Of a stretch of DNA of 64,000 bases, positions 8,410-17,215 are shown piece after piece (the stretch's first letter is position 1; every line of letters starts with the position of its first letter). The stretch is from assembly GCF_001278945.1 (NCBI RefSeq), contig NZ_LGRV01000003.1:1550001-1614000 (forward strand), given 5' to 3'. The notes under the pieces were generated by a model. It worked only from the letters and a program-made list of their open reading frames with translations. It ran no database searches and was not told the DNA's origin. This DNA comes from Lysinibacillus contaminans (GTDB lineage Bacteria; Bacillota; Bacilli; Bacillales_A; Planococcaceae). The translations under genes and the position numbers were made by a program.

Positions 8410-8467
8410 AAACATAAAGACCAAGTTAATCTACAAAAAGTGTAGAATCAACTTGGTCTTTATGTTT
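8410..8467. terminator. Long near-perfect hairpin, probable bidirectional terminator
   Basis: AAACATAAAGACCAAGTT at 8410-8427 is repeated inverted at 8450-8467, and the inner AATCTAC / GTAGAAT continues the stem with one bulge, giving about 25 paired bases around a seven-base loop. It lies between the convergent YnfA and 8609 genes. The rest of the 8246-8608 spacer shows no gene. Confidence 0.65.
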
Positions 8468-8608
8468 TGATCTTTCATAAATCCTTCTTCGACTAAAGGG
8501 GTTAGTTTAAGTGTGAATTAATATCAATAAAGCAATAGTTAGAAAAAGTAATCTTGTTTCACCTATTCTATAAATATTAAAATAACATCTATGCAATATC
8601 GAAAACAC

Positions 8609-9247
8609 TTAGAGAAAAGGACGGTAAATCACAAAATAGACTATGGAAGATACAGCAACAATTGTCATTATATAAATCAATTTATTATTTACTTTTTTAT
8701 AAAACCAACAGCCTAACACTATCAGACTCAGGAAATCAAAAATTAATTGAAATAAAAAAGTATGATTATTATACAAATAGATACTTATACCAATTGTTTC
8801 CGCAACTAATCCGCTTACTGGTAATGCATACAAAAAGCTGCTCAGCTTATTATCTTTATTCCAAAAGTATAGCACGTAAGCAATGGCACTACATACTAAG
8901 GCTAAAATATTATACAGTATAAATAAATCCCATTGAAATCCGTCATTATAAAATCTCGGAACAAAAAAGCCAAGTATATATTTCAAAAAGTAAAAGCTGA
9001 AATTCATACCGAATAAGTACAAGAAAACATTAATAGCTGCATTTTTATTAGTAGAACTAACGTATATCACTAATGTTACCGTTAACATCCAAAAGCCAAA
9101 TAAAGTCGCTATTGAGCTGAAACTCCATAGGTCATCATATGGAAAAAAATCCGTCAACCTTGTTATTAAACCGACCAATAAACCTAAGCCAATCACAAAA
9201 GAACAGGACTTAAAGCTCCCATCTAATTTCTTCGAGCGCACTATCAC
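8609..9247 (-). CDS. Integral membrane protein of unknown function
   Basis: About 212 residues with six to seven hydrophobic helices and very few charged residues between them; a KKLDGS N-terminus and a short RPFL C-terminus. I recognise no family. The GTG at 9247 has AGAGGG seven bases upstream and is a better start than the TTG two codons earlier. It stands alone between spacers of 190 and 360 bp. Confidence 0.7.
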   Translation of the reverse strand: MIVRSKKLDGSFKSCSFVIGLGLLVGLITRLTDFFPYDDLWSFSSIATLFGFWMLTVTLVIYVSSTNKNAAINVFLYLFGMNFSFYFLKYILGFFVPRFYNDGFQWDLFILYNILALVCSAIAYVLYFWNKDNKLSSFLYALPVSGLVAETIGISIYLYNNHTFLFQLIFDFLSLIVLGCWFYKKVNNKLIYIMTIVAVSSIVYFVIYRPFL

Positions 9248-9439
9248 AAACAATCCCTCTCCATTAAGATTATATAAGCTTAAGTCTCAGTATATCATTA
9301 TATTACCATAAAGATTATGCAGTTTTTAGACAATACTGCTTCAGTTATCCTGCGACGTTCGTTGAAGAGCAACAACCTTTGAGAAAACAGCCTTATTCTA
9401 AAATATATTTTGGCAACAATATACTCAACGTATGTATCT

Positions 9440-9955
9440 TCACTTTACAAACTGATACATTAATACGTCATCTACGTACTCATTATCACTCAATTTTATT
9501 TCATTAATTTTTCTTCCTTCTTCGATAAAGCCCATTTTTTTGTATAAAGCGATGGCGTTTTCATTTGTTGAAAATACGCCTAAACAAACTTTTTCAATTA
9601 ATGGATTTTCCTTGGCCCACTTTAATAATCCCTGCAATAACTGCTTGCCAAGACCTTGACCACGATATTGTTTATCTATCATCATACCGAAAGTTCCTGT
9701 ATGCGCAATTCTTTTCCGATTAGGTGATCGAAAAACTAACCAACCAACAACACTATTGTCAATTTCAGCAACTAAAATCGTTTCATACTCATTTATTAGC
9801 TTCTCCTCAATCCACACTTTCTTCCCCTCTAGCGTTTGGTTAAATTCATCAAAAGTCGTCATTAAATACTGATCTTCAGTAATAACATCTTTTTGGATTT
9901 CTAGCATTCTAGCTGCATCATTTATTTTTGCCAATCTAATTGTAGCTGAACTCAA
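9440..9955 (-). CDS. GNAT-family N-acetyltransferase
   Basis: The 171-aa protein has a standard GNAT core: motif A MMIDKQYRGQGLGKQLLQGLLKWA binds acetyl-CoA, and the C-terminal VCLGVFSTNENAIALYKKMGFIEEGR is motif B. The acceptor is unknown. The start is a TTG with GGGGGAG about five bases upstream. Single gene. Confidence 0.9.
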   Translation of the reverse strand: MSSATIRLAKINDAARMLEIQKDVITEDQYLMTTFDEFNQTLEGKKVWIEEKLINEYETILVAEIDNSVVGWLVFRSPNRKRIAHTGTFGMMIDKQYRGQGLGKQLLQGLLKWAKENPLIEKVCLGVFSTNENAIALYKKMGFIEEGRKINEIKLSDNEYVDDVLMYQFVK

Positions 9956-10130
9956 AGAAGCTCCCCCTTTTTAATGACCCTTGCCTAATATTGAAAATTT
10001 GGCTTCCAAAATCTATAGTCAGGACATCTTTACAGCTATTATAGCGTAGACAATGTACGACTTTCAAAATCTTTCAACAATTGCTGATATGCAGCATCTG
10101 ATGAAAGAAATTGATGTATTACCTCTTAAA

Positions 10131-10685
10131 CTATAGTTCTATCGATAAATCCCCCCAAGTTTTATGCCATTCTTTTTCCTGCATACGTTTAATATAAATT
10201 ACATGTAATTTGCTATCTTTTTGAAAATAAGGAGTTGGTTGAACAATCTTATTGAACAAATCCTCTAACCCGTATGGAGCCATCACTTCAAGTTCATTTT
10301 TTCGAAGTCTTACGGCAATTGCAGTCGGTATTTCTGTAAAATGAGCAACACCATCATAAGAAGAAGTGTAAGGAGCTAAACCATTTTTCAAATGCATACG
10401 TGCTTGATTTTTTACTGACCAAGGTTGGTTTGGTAGCAAAGATTCAAGTTTCTGTTCTAGTTTTTTTTCTGTCTCCCACGAGGTATCCGTACTGTCGAAA
10501 TAAATAACATCAATATCATTAATCGGTGTATTACTATTATGTAAAACATCCCAAACTTTATTGCGAATTAGTCCAGCACTCACCCAAGCATCATTTAAGT
10601 TTAATTTTTCTACTGCTTCTAATATTGACATTATATAGCTGTCGTTTTTTATAATATCTATTAATTGATCTTCATATTTACTCAT
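10131..10685 (-). CDS. Nucleotidyltransferase-like protein (NTP_transf_6 type)
   Basis: 184 residues with the pattern of the small nucleotidyltransferase family: AWVSAGLIRNKVWDVLHN (glycine-rich turn and tryptophan) followed by NDIDVIYFD, the two-aspartate metal site. The C-terminal part has APYGLEDLFNKIVQPTPYF, also typical. No partner domain is present; the substrate is unknown. GAGAGGGGAG lies before the ATG at 10685, six codons downstream of the longest frame. Confidence 0.82.
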   Translation of the reverse strand: MSKYEDQLIDIIKNDSYIMSILEAVEKLNLNDAWVSAGLIRNKVWDVLHNSNTPINDIDVIYFDSTDTSWETEKKLEQKLESLLPNQPWSVKNQARMHLKNGLAPYTSSYDGVAHFTEIPTAIAVRLRKNELEVMAPYGLEDLFNKIVQPTPYFQKDSKLHVIYIKRMQEKEWHKTWGDLSIEL

Positions 10686-10730
10686 TTTAACTCCCCTCTC
10701 CAAGTTTCCCAGTCAATTACTCCATACAGA

Positions 10731-10764
10731 AAAAGTTGTCTCAAAAATTACTGAGACAACTCTT
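10731..10764 (-). terminator. Terminator of the 63-aa coiled-coil gene
   Basis: AGTTGTCTCA / TGAGACAACT is a perfect 10-bp stem (10734-10743 and 10752-10761) followed by TTTTT on the minus strand. Confidence 0.8.
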
Positions 10765-10792
10765 TTGATGGTATTGGTCTTCCTATACCAGA

Positions 10793-10984
10793 TTATTTAT
10801 ATAAATGATCAAGTTCTTGATAATCTTGCTGGTAGCGACCACCGTCTGCTACTTCTGCGTGATACAACGCCTTTAATGCGTAGTTTTTTTGTAAATCCAT
10901 ATCAGCCATCAGCTCTTTTAGTCGATCATGTAATACACGATTTTCTTTCACTAATTGCTGCATCTGTGGTTTAAAATATTTCAA
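10793..10984 (-). CDS. Small coiled-coil protein of unknown function (63 aa)
   Basis: The 63-residue product, MKYFKPQMQQLVKENRVL onward, is helical throughout with heptad-like hydrophobics in its first half. GGGAGAT lies 7-9 bases upstream of the ATG and a strong terminator follows, which supports it as a real gene. I do not recognise a family. Confidence 0.65.
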   Translation of the reverse strand: MKYFKPQMQQLVKENRVLHDRLKELMADMDLQKNYALKALYHAEVADGGRYQQDYQELDHLYK

Positions 10985-11124
10985 GTTGGTAATCTCCCTT
11001 AATTTATAACGTTTCTACTAGTATATCACGATTATTTCCGAAAGACTCGTATGAGTAGCTAGAATTTCTTCACTACTAAGAGATCTCATTAAGCGAGTTG
11101 TCCATACTTTTCAATAATCTCTCT

Positions 11125-11748
11125 TTATCCAAGATAAATCATTTCTTTTAACCATTGCTCAAATGCTATTTCCGTATCTGTATTTGCTTCTACAATTTTA
11201 AACCTCTTTGCTACAGGTACATTTCTATACCACTCTAGATCATCAATTACATGTCGTTCTCTCCTGTTGTTCATGTCCTCCCTAATTAAAAAATCAAGAA
11301 TATATGATGATTCTTTAAACAGTTCTCCATAATAGTCACTTGAGTTCATTTCAAGATTTTCAATACTATACTCGTCTAAAAATAATATCTTTTTATTTTC
11401 ATCCTTCAGATAGTAACAATAACCCTCGTATTCTAAATCATCAATTGATGCTATTGGGTGTTCATGGCTATCCTCACATAAACATATATCACAATTAAAC
11501 GACTTAAAAATATTGATAAATTCCGATAGATATTCATACTTTATGGGGATTGTAGGTAGAATTTCAGACTTTCTTGTTTGTAATCCTAAGTATCTTTCTT
11601 CTATCGTTATTTCAACATATTCTTCTTCAGAAAAATCTTCTTTTCCCCAGTCACTTAAAAAGTATTTACTATACTTTTCAGCAATCTTATGAATATGTTT
11701 ATGTGGTGTTATGGAGTCACCATACAAAAGTAATACTAAATTTTCCAT
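11125..11748 (-). CDS. Unrecognised acidic cytosolic protein (207 aa)
   Basis: A strongly acidic 207-aa protein without signal or membrane segments. The middle has FNCDICLCEDSHEHPIAS (two cysteines and two histidines close together, which could bind a metal) and the C-terminus has VAKRFKIVEANTDTEIAFEQWLKEMI. GAGGAG lies ten bases before the ATG at 11748. I know no family. The base composition is more AT-rich than the catabolic cluster. It is followed upstream by another small unknown gene in the same direction. Confidence 0.6.
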   Translation of the reverse strand: MENLVLLLYGDSITPHKHIHKIAEKYSKYFLSDWGKEDFSEEEYVEITIEERYLGLQTRKSEILPTIPIKYEYLSEFINIFKSFNCDICLCEDSHEHPIASIDDLEYEGYCYYLKDENKKILFLDEYSIENLEMNSSDYYGELFKESSYILDFLIREDMNNRRERHVIDDLEWYRNVPVAKRFKIVEANTDTEIAFEQWLKEMIYLG

Positions 11749-11842
11749 TAGATCTAAACTCCTCAATTTGGGATTGCCAATGTATTTTCTTATTTCACTA
11801 AATTATGATAAACAAAAAATCGTCTGATTATCGATATACCGT

Positions 11843-12103
11843 TCATTTTATTTGCTCGTGTAACAAAATTATAAATTTCTTCTGCTTCTCAACTTCACGA
11901 ATAAGCGTTTGAGTCCTTTTATTACTTTCTAGATAGGTTCGAATTTTTCGGTTCATAATGAATAATCTTCTATATTGTTCTTGGCTATATAACTCTTGAA
12001 ACCACTTTTCACTTTGCAATATTTTTATATTCTTATCGATTTTCTTTGTATCCAATGCCTTATCACCCATTGGGATAAATGCTGATAATATTTCTTCCAA
12101 CAT
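11843..12103 (-). CDS. Small helical protein of unknown function (86 aa)
   Basis: The 86-aa product is basic and helical, with SEKWFQELYSQEQYRRLFIMN and VEKQKKFIILLHEQIK segments. GAGGAG stands eight bases before the ATG. It lies 94 bp ahead of the 207-aa unknown gene, so the two could form a pair. No family recognised. Confidence 0.55.
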   Translation of the reverse strand: MLEEILSAFIPMGDKALDTKKIDKNIKILQSEKWFQELYSQEQYRRLFIMNRKIRTYLESNKRTQTLIREVEKQKKFIILLHEQIK

Positions 12104-12150
12104 CAACTTTTCTCCTCATTGATTTCCTCATTATGAACTAATGCTATCAA

Positions 12151-12300
12151 TTATTTATTTTCTAATACTTTTACTTCTCCGTTTACGTCTTGAGATTTTT
12201 GGTTAGAATTCTCAACTTCTACATACCACCCCTCATAGCCTGAAAAGACTTTAGGTTTAATGAGCAATAAGTGAAAGTTAAGCTCGTACTTCGCTTATCA
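12151..12300 (-). pseudogene. Frame-shifted remainder of the small membrane gene
   Basis: Open in the minus strand from just inside the 41-aa gene to a TAA at 12151-12153, encoding LLIKPKVFSGYEGWYVEVEN and a polar tail ending VLENK. It reads like the C-terminal domain of a secreted or membrane-anchored small protein and lacks any start codon except a TTG without a ribosome site. Confidence is limited by its length. Confidence 0.35.
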
Positions 12301-12403
12301 CTAATTGTTCTTTTTCATTCGTCTTTTTTATGTATAACCCACTACCTAAAATGAATACAAAGCAAATAAGAATAAACACCATGGTTGTTAGTCCATTTTT
12401 CAT
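12278..12403 (-). CDS. Small single-membrane-helix protein (41 aa), possibly a frameshifted gene start
   Basis: The 41-codon frame begins MKNGLTTMVFILICFVFIL: one membrane helix (residues 6-25) and a charged tail. AAGAGG lies about 11 bases upstream of the ATG. Directly after it, in the next frame, there is an open protein-like stretch down to 12151 (YELNFHLLLIKPKVFSGYEG and on to VLENK) that has no start of its own. A single frameshift near 12285 would join them into an ~84-aa protein. Confidence 0.45.
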   Translation of the reverse strand: MKNGLTTMVFILICFVFILGSGLYIKKTNEKEQLVISEVRA

Positions 12404-12716
12404 TTCAGCACCAACCTCTTCTTTTTGAATCTCATTATTTAATCTAAAATCCCGCTTTACAAGACTCCAAAAACTATAGCAAAAATCAAAATCGTTGCCA
12501 CTCTTAATGTACTACTGTTGTTAAATCCCTTGCTGAGTATTTTCCCTTAAGTAAAATTAAAAAGCCTGAGCCCTTTAAAATCAGGTCTCAAGCCACGTAT
12601 CGTATTTATATGCGTTGTTTGAATCGGGGCATACTAAAAAAAGGAACCTAGCATCTTCTAAACAACATTTAAGTTATTTGAAGAAGAGGTTCCCCGTTTA
12701 TCCAATTGTTATGCTA
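12404..12716. other. Intergenic region without a gene
   Basis: Between the small membrane gene and the catabolic island. Apart from the terminator at 12636-12693 and a weak CCTGA/TCAGG stem near 12565-12585, I see no coding or regulatory structure. Confidence 0.5.
12636..12693 (-). terminator. Terminator at the end of the gentisate operon
   Basis: GGAACCT and AGGTTCC, reinforced by CTTCT/AGAAG, form a stem with a long loop, followed on the minus strand by seven Ts (12642-12636). It lies 24 bp after the gentisate dioxygenase stop. Confidence 0.7.
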
Positions 12717-13841
12717 TTAACGGAAATCCGCCTTGAATTCACCAGTGATTTTCTGATGCCCATTATCCACATCATACACTTGTACTTGTTCAAGTTCGAA
12801 GCGATCCATAATCGGCAGATCGTTCACCGAGAACAGGTAAGAATCTTCTGAAACTACATGTTCATGCCATGCCCAGTTTGGAATGACAAAATAATCACCT
12901 TTTTTCCAATCAAAACGTACGCCGTTAATAATCGTGTAACCAGATCCTTTATATGCATGATGGATTGTCGAATGCGTATGACGATGTGCTTTCGTATGGA
13001 ATCCTTTTGGAAGATACTGCATCCTTGAACCGATCGTTGGGTTTGCCGTTTTTCCAGTAGATGGATTGATGTACTCAATCGCAAAACCTTCATACGGATC
13101 AGGGTCAAAATTCATCAAACCTTTAATCGCTTCCTCTGTACGATTCCACTTGAAATTTGCTAAAGGTGCAATCGTATAATTGGCATCACCAACAGGTCGA
13201 ACCATACCGCCCCTATAACGAAGTTCCGAAAAGTTATCCGGTACATCAGGCTGTTGGAGTCCATCTTTATGTGGTTCAAAGAATGTCCCGCCAATCGAAT
13301 ATAATGTTGGAATATCGAGCGCATCCATCCATATCATCGGTTTATCACCGACATGACCATGACCGTGCCACAGGTTCTTCGGTGTCGTCAAGAAGTCACC
13401 TTCTTGCATATAAATCCGTTCGCCTTGAACAATTGTATACGCACCTTCACCATCTGTAATAAAACGAATTGCACTTTGTGTATGTCGATGCGATGGTGCT
13501 TCTTCTCCAGGAAGTAAAAGTTGAACTGCAGCATACAATGTTTGTGTTGTCGACGCCCAACCCCAAGGCTGACGATACGTTAAACCAGGGTTTTGAAAAT
13601 AAATCGCACGACGTTCGCCGCCGCGTTCTGGTGTGAATATTTCTGCTGCTTCCATCAATTTCTTAGTCAATAGTTCCCCGCTCCAAAGATATGCCTCGGC
13701 TTGCGGTTTTGGTGTTTTATTCATAATTTCAGGGATAGCTTCCCAAAGAGGACCGAGATTGTATTGTTGAATATCCTTCGTAAAGTCTTTAACTGTGTTA
13801 CTGCTCATAAATTGTTTGACTTCTTCTTTCATTTCTGCCAT
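12717..13841 (-). CDS. gtdA: Gentisate 1,2-dioxygenase
   Basis: The 374-aa bicupin enzyme opens the ring of gentisate (2,5-dihydroxybenzoate) between C1 and C2 with O2 and Fe(II), giving maleylpyruvate. The N-terminal cupin has the iron-ligand motif PSHRHTQSA (His118, His120) and NLWHGHGH (His159). A second cupin begins near residue 280 (HTKAHRHTHSTIHHAYKGSG). Length and motifs fit the family well. It is the last gene of a unit with the DinB-fold protein and the FAH-type hydrolase, i.e. all three gentisate pathway steps in one place. Confidence 0.95.
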   Translation of the reverse strand: MAEMKEEVKQFMSSNTVKDFTKDIQQYNLGPLWEAIPEIMNKTPKPQAEAYLWSGELLTKKLMEAAEIFTPERGGERRAIYFQNPGLTYRQPWGWASTTQTLYAAVQLLLPGEEAPSHRHTQSAIRFITDGEGAYTIVQGERIYMQEGDFLTTPKNLWHGHGHVGDKPMIWMDALDIPTLYSIGGTFFEPHKDGLQQPDVPDNFSELRYRGGMVRPVGDANYTIAPLANFKWNRTEEAIKGLMNFDPDPYEGFAIEYINPSTGKTANPTIGSRMQYLPKGFHTKAHRHTHSTIHHAYKGSGYTIINGVRFDWKKGDYFVIPNWAWHEHVVSEDSYLFSVNDLPIMDRFELEQVQVYDVDNGHQKITGEFKADFR

Positions 13842-13873
13842 TCAAAACACATCCTTTTCTTATATTATCCTAA

Positions 13874-14365
13874 TCAGTTTCGTTTACTTAAATTGCGTTG
13901 AATTTGAACGTAATGTGTGTTCGTATGTTCCATCAGGAAATGATTGATGATGAACGACACTGGTTTGTTGCCAAACTTTTCAAAATTACGATGCGGATTC
14001 TCTGCATTAAGTTGTGCTTCACTTAAACCGATTAGACGGTCTGAAACTTGTTGTCTTATATTTTCCAACTTCGCAATTTCTTCTTCAATACTCAGCTCAT
14101 CTGGATTAGATACTGCCGCAAGTCTACTTTCATCCGCTAAACCACGTCCCCACTTCGAACCCGGCTCTGCCACTACACGCTCCACTTCGCCAAGCCAGTA
14201 TGGAATCGCTTCATTTAAGTGCGATACAATTTGCATGATTGACCATTCTTCTTCAGTTGGATTCCAACGAATAACCGTTTCATCTAATCCTTCTACACTT
14301 TTAAGAATGTCACAGATTGAGTCATTAATTACTCGAATCGAGTCTTTATTTGTTGTGGTAGTCAT
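13874..14365 (-). CDS. DinB-fold protein, probable thiol-dependent maleylpyruvate isomerase
   Basis: A 163-aa DinB/YfiT-type four-helix protein. The metal triad is present: His49 (VSHLNEA), His147 and His151 (MEHTNTHYVQ). The gentisate route needs maleylpyruvate to be isomerised to fumarylpyruvate. Glutathione-using bacteria use a zeta-type transferase; actinobacteria use a mycothiol-dependent DinB-fold enzyme. Bacilli make bacillithiol, and their known bacillithiol transferase is also DinB-fold. The gene is two bases from the hydrolase stop and 32 bp from the dioxygenase start. I infer a bacillithiol-dependent isomerase; a generic DinB protein is the alternative. Confidence 0.72.
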   Translation of the reverse strand: MTTTTNKDSIRVINDSICDILKSVEGLDETVIRWNPTEEEWSIMQIVSHLNEAIPYWLGEVERVVAEPGSKWGRGLADESRLAAVSNPDELSIEEEIAKLENIRQQVSDRLIGLSEAQLNAENPHRNFEKFGNKPVSFIINHFLMEHTNTHYVQIQRNLSKRN

Positions 14366-14366
14366 G

Positions 14367-15314
14367 TTAGTTCCTCCCTGCTTGTAGAACTACTTTATTT
14401 TCCAGTACCCCTACTTGGTCAATTTCTATTTTCACTACATCGCCATCTTTTAAGAATGTTGGAGGATCCATTGCAACGCCTACGCCGCCTGGTGTTCCAG
14501 TTAAAATGATGTCACCCGGTTCAAGCGTAACTAACTTCGAAATGAATGAAACCAGATGTTGAACAGAGAAAACCAGATTCTCTGTATTCGTTTTCTGTCT
14601 CACCTCGCCATTAACTGACAGTACGACACCGAGTCCAGATGGATTTGTTAATTCATCAGTAGTAACCATCCAAGGTCCCATTGGTGCACTGCCGTCAACT
14701 GTTTTTCCTTGAAGCCATTGCAGTGTTCGCCTTTGTATATCACGATAAGTTACGTCGTTGGCAATTGTGTAACCTGCCACGTAATCAAGTGCATCTTCTT
14801 CAGATACATTGCGCGCTTGCTTACCGATTATAACTGTGAATTCAGCTTCGTAATCCAGTTGTTCAGAAATCGGATGGAACGGTATATCGTCTTCCGGTCC
14901 AATAACTGTATTCGCAAACTTAGCGAATAAAACTGGATTAGTTGGAAGGTCGCGCCCCATTTCTAAAATATGTTCACGGTAGTTATGCCCTACACAGAAA
15001 ATCTTCCCTGGGTCTGTCACTGGTGCATTTACTTTTACTTCACTTTTATCATAAATCAGCTGGTGCTTGAAGTTGCTAGTATTGGAAAGTGCATAGTTAA
15101 TCACAGACTTAGCAATTTCCATGCTGTCATTTCCACCTTCAAGGAAGCCTTCCATTTTGGCTGGCACATATGCTTCAGCAATGGCTTCATATCGATACTT
15201 GCCCTCACTCTGAAGCTGTGCTTGGTACGCATAATTGAGGTCGACTACCTTTTCCCCTTCAACAATTGCACCAATACGAGAAAAACCTGCAGTTGTAAAT
15301 GTAATCAGTTTCAT
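14367..15314 (-). CDS. Fumarylacetoacetate-hydrolase-family enzyme, probable fumarylpyruvate hydrolase
   Basis: 315 residues with the FAH fold: FCVGHNYREHILEMG, LFAKFANTVIG, the metal-binding DYEAEFTVIIGK (E-x-E), GYTIANDVTYRDIQ, and GDIILTGTPGGVG. In the gentisate pathway this family splits fumarylpyruvate into fumarate and pyruvate. The start is the ATG with GGGAG six bases upstream (MKLITF), 22 codons inside the longest frame. It is the first gene of the hydrolase - isomerase - dioxygenase unit. Related FAH enzymes act on other dioxo acids, but context favours fumarylpyruvate. Confidence 0.87.
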   Translation of the reverse strand: MKLITFTTAGFSRIGAIVEGEKVVDLNYAYQAQLQSEGKYRYEAIAEAYVPAKMEGFLEGGNDSMEIAKSVINYALSNTSNFKHQLIYDKSEVKVNAPVTDPGKIFCVGHNYREHILEMGRDLPTNPVLFAKFANTVIGPEDDIPFHPISEQLDYEAEFTVIIGKQARNVSEEDALDYVAGYTIANDVTYRDIQRRTLQWLQGKTVDGSAPMGPWMVTTDELTNPSGLGVVLSVNGEVRQKTNTENLVFSVQHLVSFISKLVTLEPGDIILTGTPGGVGVAMDPPTFLKDGDVVKIEIDQVGVLENKVVLQAGRN

Positions 15315-15479
15315 AATTATCTCCCTTTTAAATGTTTTATTTAAACACTCCAATTCTCTTAGCAACGATGTTCCATCCACTAATACACAACGGCAGTAAT
15401 AGCAATCACGCTAAAATACTAAAACAATAGTTCCAATTATTAGAATGCGCATTACAAGTGGTCATCTGGCTACCTCATA

Positions 15480-17039
15480 CTAAGTTGTAAAAGCTTGATT
15501 ATGCTTATTTAGCTCTTCTTTCAACTTTAATTTGCTTATCTTCCCTGACGACGTGACGGGTAACTCATCTAGAATGAGGAACTTGTCTGGAATTTTGTAT
15601 TTGACAAACCGTTCTTTCATAAAAGCAAGCAATTCCTCTTCGTTAGATGTTTCCCCTTCTCGAAGGACAACACAGGCATATGTCAATTCGCCAAATATCG
15701 CATCTGGAAGACCGATGACTGCAGCTTCCAAAATAGCTGGATGTTGATGAAGTGCCTCTTCTAATTCCCGTGGATAAATATTAAATCCACCTTTAATGAT
15801 CATTTCTTTTTTCCGACCGACTATACGAACGTAACCATTTTCATCGATTGTTGCCATATCTCCTGTATAAAACCAACCTTCCTGATCAATTGCTTGAGCA
15901 GTTTCTAGCGGCATATTGTAATAACCTTTAGTCACTCCAGGACCCTTACAAGCAAGTTCCCCAACCTCGCCGACCCCACACTCCTGCCGATTTTCATCGA
16001 CCACTTTTAATTTCACGCCAGGTATCGGTCGACCCACTGTTTCAGAACGCGCCTTATCATCAGCATCAAATCCAGTCAGTGTAAGTGTTGCAGACGTTTC
16101 AGTTGAGCCATAAGCGATTAGAACATTGCAGTTCATATCCGTCCGTATTTGTTTTACAACTTCCACCGGGCATGGTGCAGCAGCCATTTCACCTGTTCGA
16201 AGGGAACTTAAGTCATATTTCTCAAAATCAGAAGAGTTCAGTTCCAATATAAACATCGTTGGAACACCTGGATGTACAGTCACTTTTTCTGATTCGATGA
16301 GTGCCAATGCCCCTGTCACTGAATACTTCCGCATAACCACTAATTTCCCACCACAAAATATTGCCCGAAGAAGAAAGGTGATACCCATAATATGAAACAT
16401 TGGATTTGGAATTAAAAACACATCATCTTCTGTACATTCCATAACTTTTGAAGCTGAAGCGGAACTAAACAATACGTTTTCATGCGTTAGCATCGCACCT
16501 TTTGGATGCCCTGTTGTGCCCGATGTAAACATAATTGTAAATAAATTATCCTTCGGCTCAACTCGTATATCTTCAAATTCATTACCAACTAATAAATCAT
16601 CATAATAAAGATATTCCTCCGCCTGAAAACCAACGGAAATTAGCATCTCCAACGATTCTATTTCTTCGCGAAGTTCTGAATAAAAACTTACTTCTCCACA
16701 AAGTAACGCTTTGGCACCCGTTTGTTGCACTAGATAGGAACATTCCCCTTTGCTGAAAAATGGATTAAGAGGAATTAAAACAGCTCCAACACGTGCAATA
16801 GCAAAAAATGATGTGACGAATTCAATTGAATTTATGAGTGCGACCGCCACGCGATCACCGCTTTTAACACCACTATTTTTTAGTCCTTGAGCAAGTTTTG
16901 TCACTTCATGATCTAATTGTCCGTATGTCATTCTTCTTTTTTCATCATAGATTGCTTCCCGATTTGGCAATTTATTAGCTTTAATTTTCAATAAATCACT
17001 GACATTAGAATGCATTAAAATGTTATCCAAATTATCCAC
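15480..17039 (-). CDS. Acyl-CoA ligase (AMP-forming), probable aromatic-acid CoA ligase
   Basis: The 519-aa class I adenylate-forming enzyme has the P-loop-like MFTSGTTGHPKGAMLTH near residue 170, the AYGSTETSATLT motif, GWFYTGDMATIDENGYVRIVGR, and the C-terminal catalytic lysine in PVTSSGKISKL. It activates a carboxylic acid as acyl-AMP and then acyl-CoA. Next to beta-oxidation and gentisate genes its likely substrate is a phenylpropanoid-type or hydroxybenzoic acid rather than a plain fatty acid. Start is a GTG (a TTG three codons later is possible). Confidence 0.9.
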   Translation of the reverse strand: MDNLDNILMHSNVSDLLKIKANKLPNREAIYDEKRRMTYGQLDHEVTKLAQGLKNSGVKSGDRVAVALINSIEFVTSFFAIARVGAVLIPLNPFFSKGECSYLVQQTGAKALLCGEVSFYSELREEIESLEMLISVGFQAEEYLYYDDLLVGNEFEDIRVEPKDNLFTIMFTSGTTGHPKGAMLTHENVLFSSASASKVMECTEDDVFLIPNPMFHIMGITFLLRAIFCGGKLVVMRKYSVTGALALIESEKVTVHPGVPTMFILELNSSDFEKYDLSSLRTGEMAAAPCPVEVVKQIRTDMNCNVLIAYGSTETSATLTLTGFDADDKARSETVGRPIPGVKLKVVDENRQECGVGEVGELACKGPGVTKGYYNMPLETAQAIDQEGWFYTGDMATIDENGYVRIVGRKKEMIIKGGFNIYPRELEEALHQHPAILEAAVIGLPDAIFGELTYACVVLREGETSNEEELLAFMKERFVKYKIPDKFLILDELPVTSSGKISKLKLKEELNKHNQAFTT

Positions 17040-17215
17040 CTCTACCTCTATACTTTCACCTCTAAATAAAAACCATGAAAAAATGTTATTTTGAATGTTT
17101 GATAAATAATTCCCACGACTTTATCTAGATAGCCCCAACAACTAGCGAGCTATTAAAAGGTAACGAATGCTCAAATCGACTTCCTTGGACAACCATTAGG
17201 ATTACTTATAATTTT

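Noticed and set aside
12854-13459. Frames on both strands inside the gentisate dioxygenase gene
   Set aside because: Shadows of a strongly conserved enzyme, whose iron-ligand motifs fix the true frame.
15340-15470. Short minus-strand membrane-like frames before the hydrolase gene (MRILIIGTIVLVF, then VIAITAVVY in the next frame)
   Set aside because: Two hydrophobic pieces separated by a frameshift could be a lost small membrane protein, but each is under 15 residues and there is no support beyond composition.
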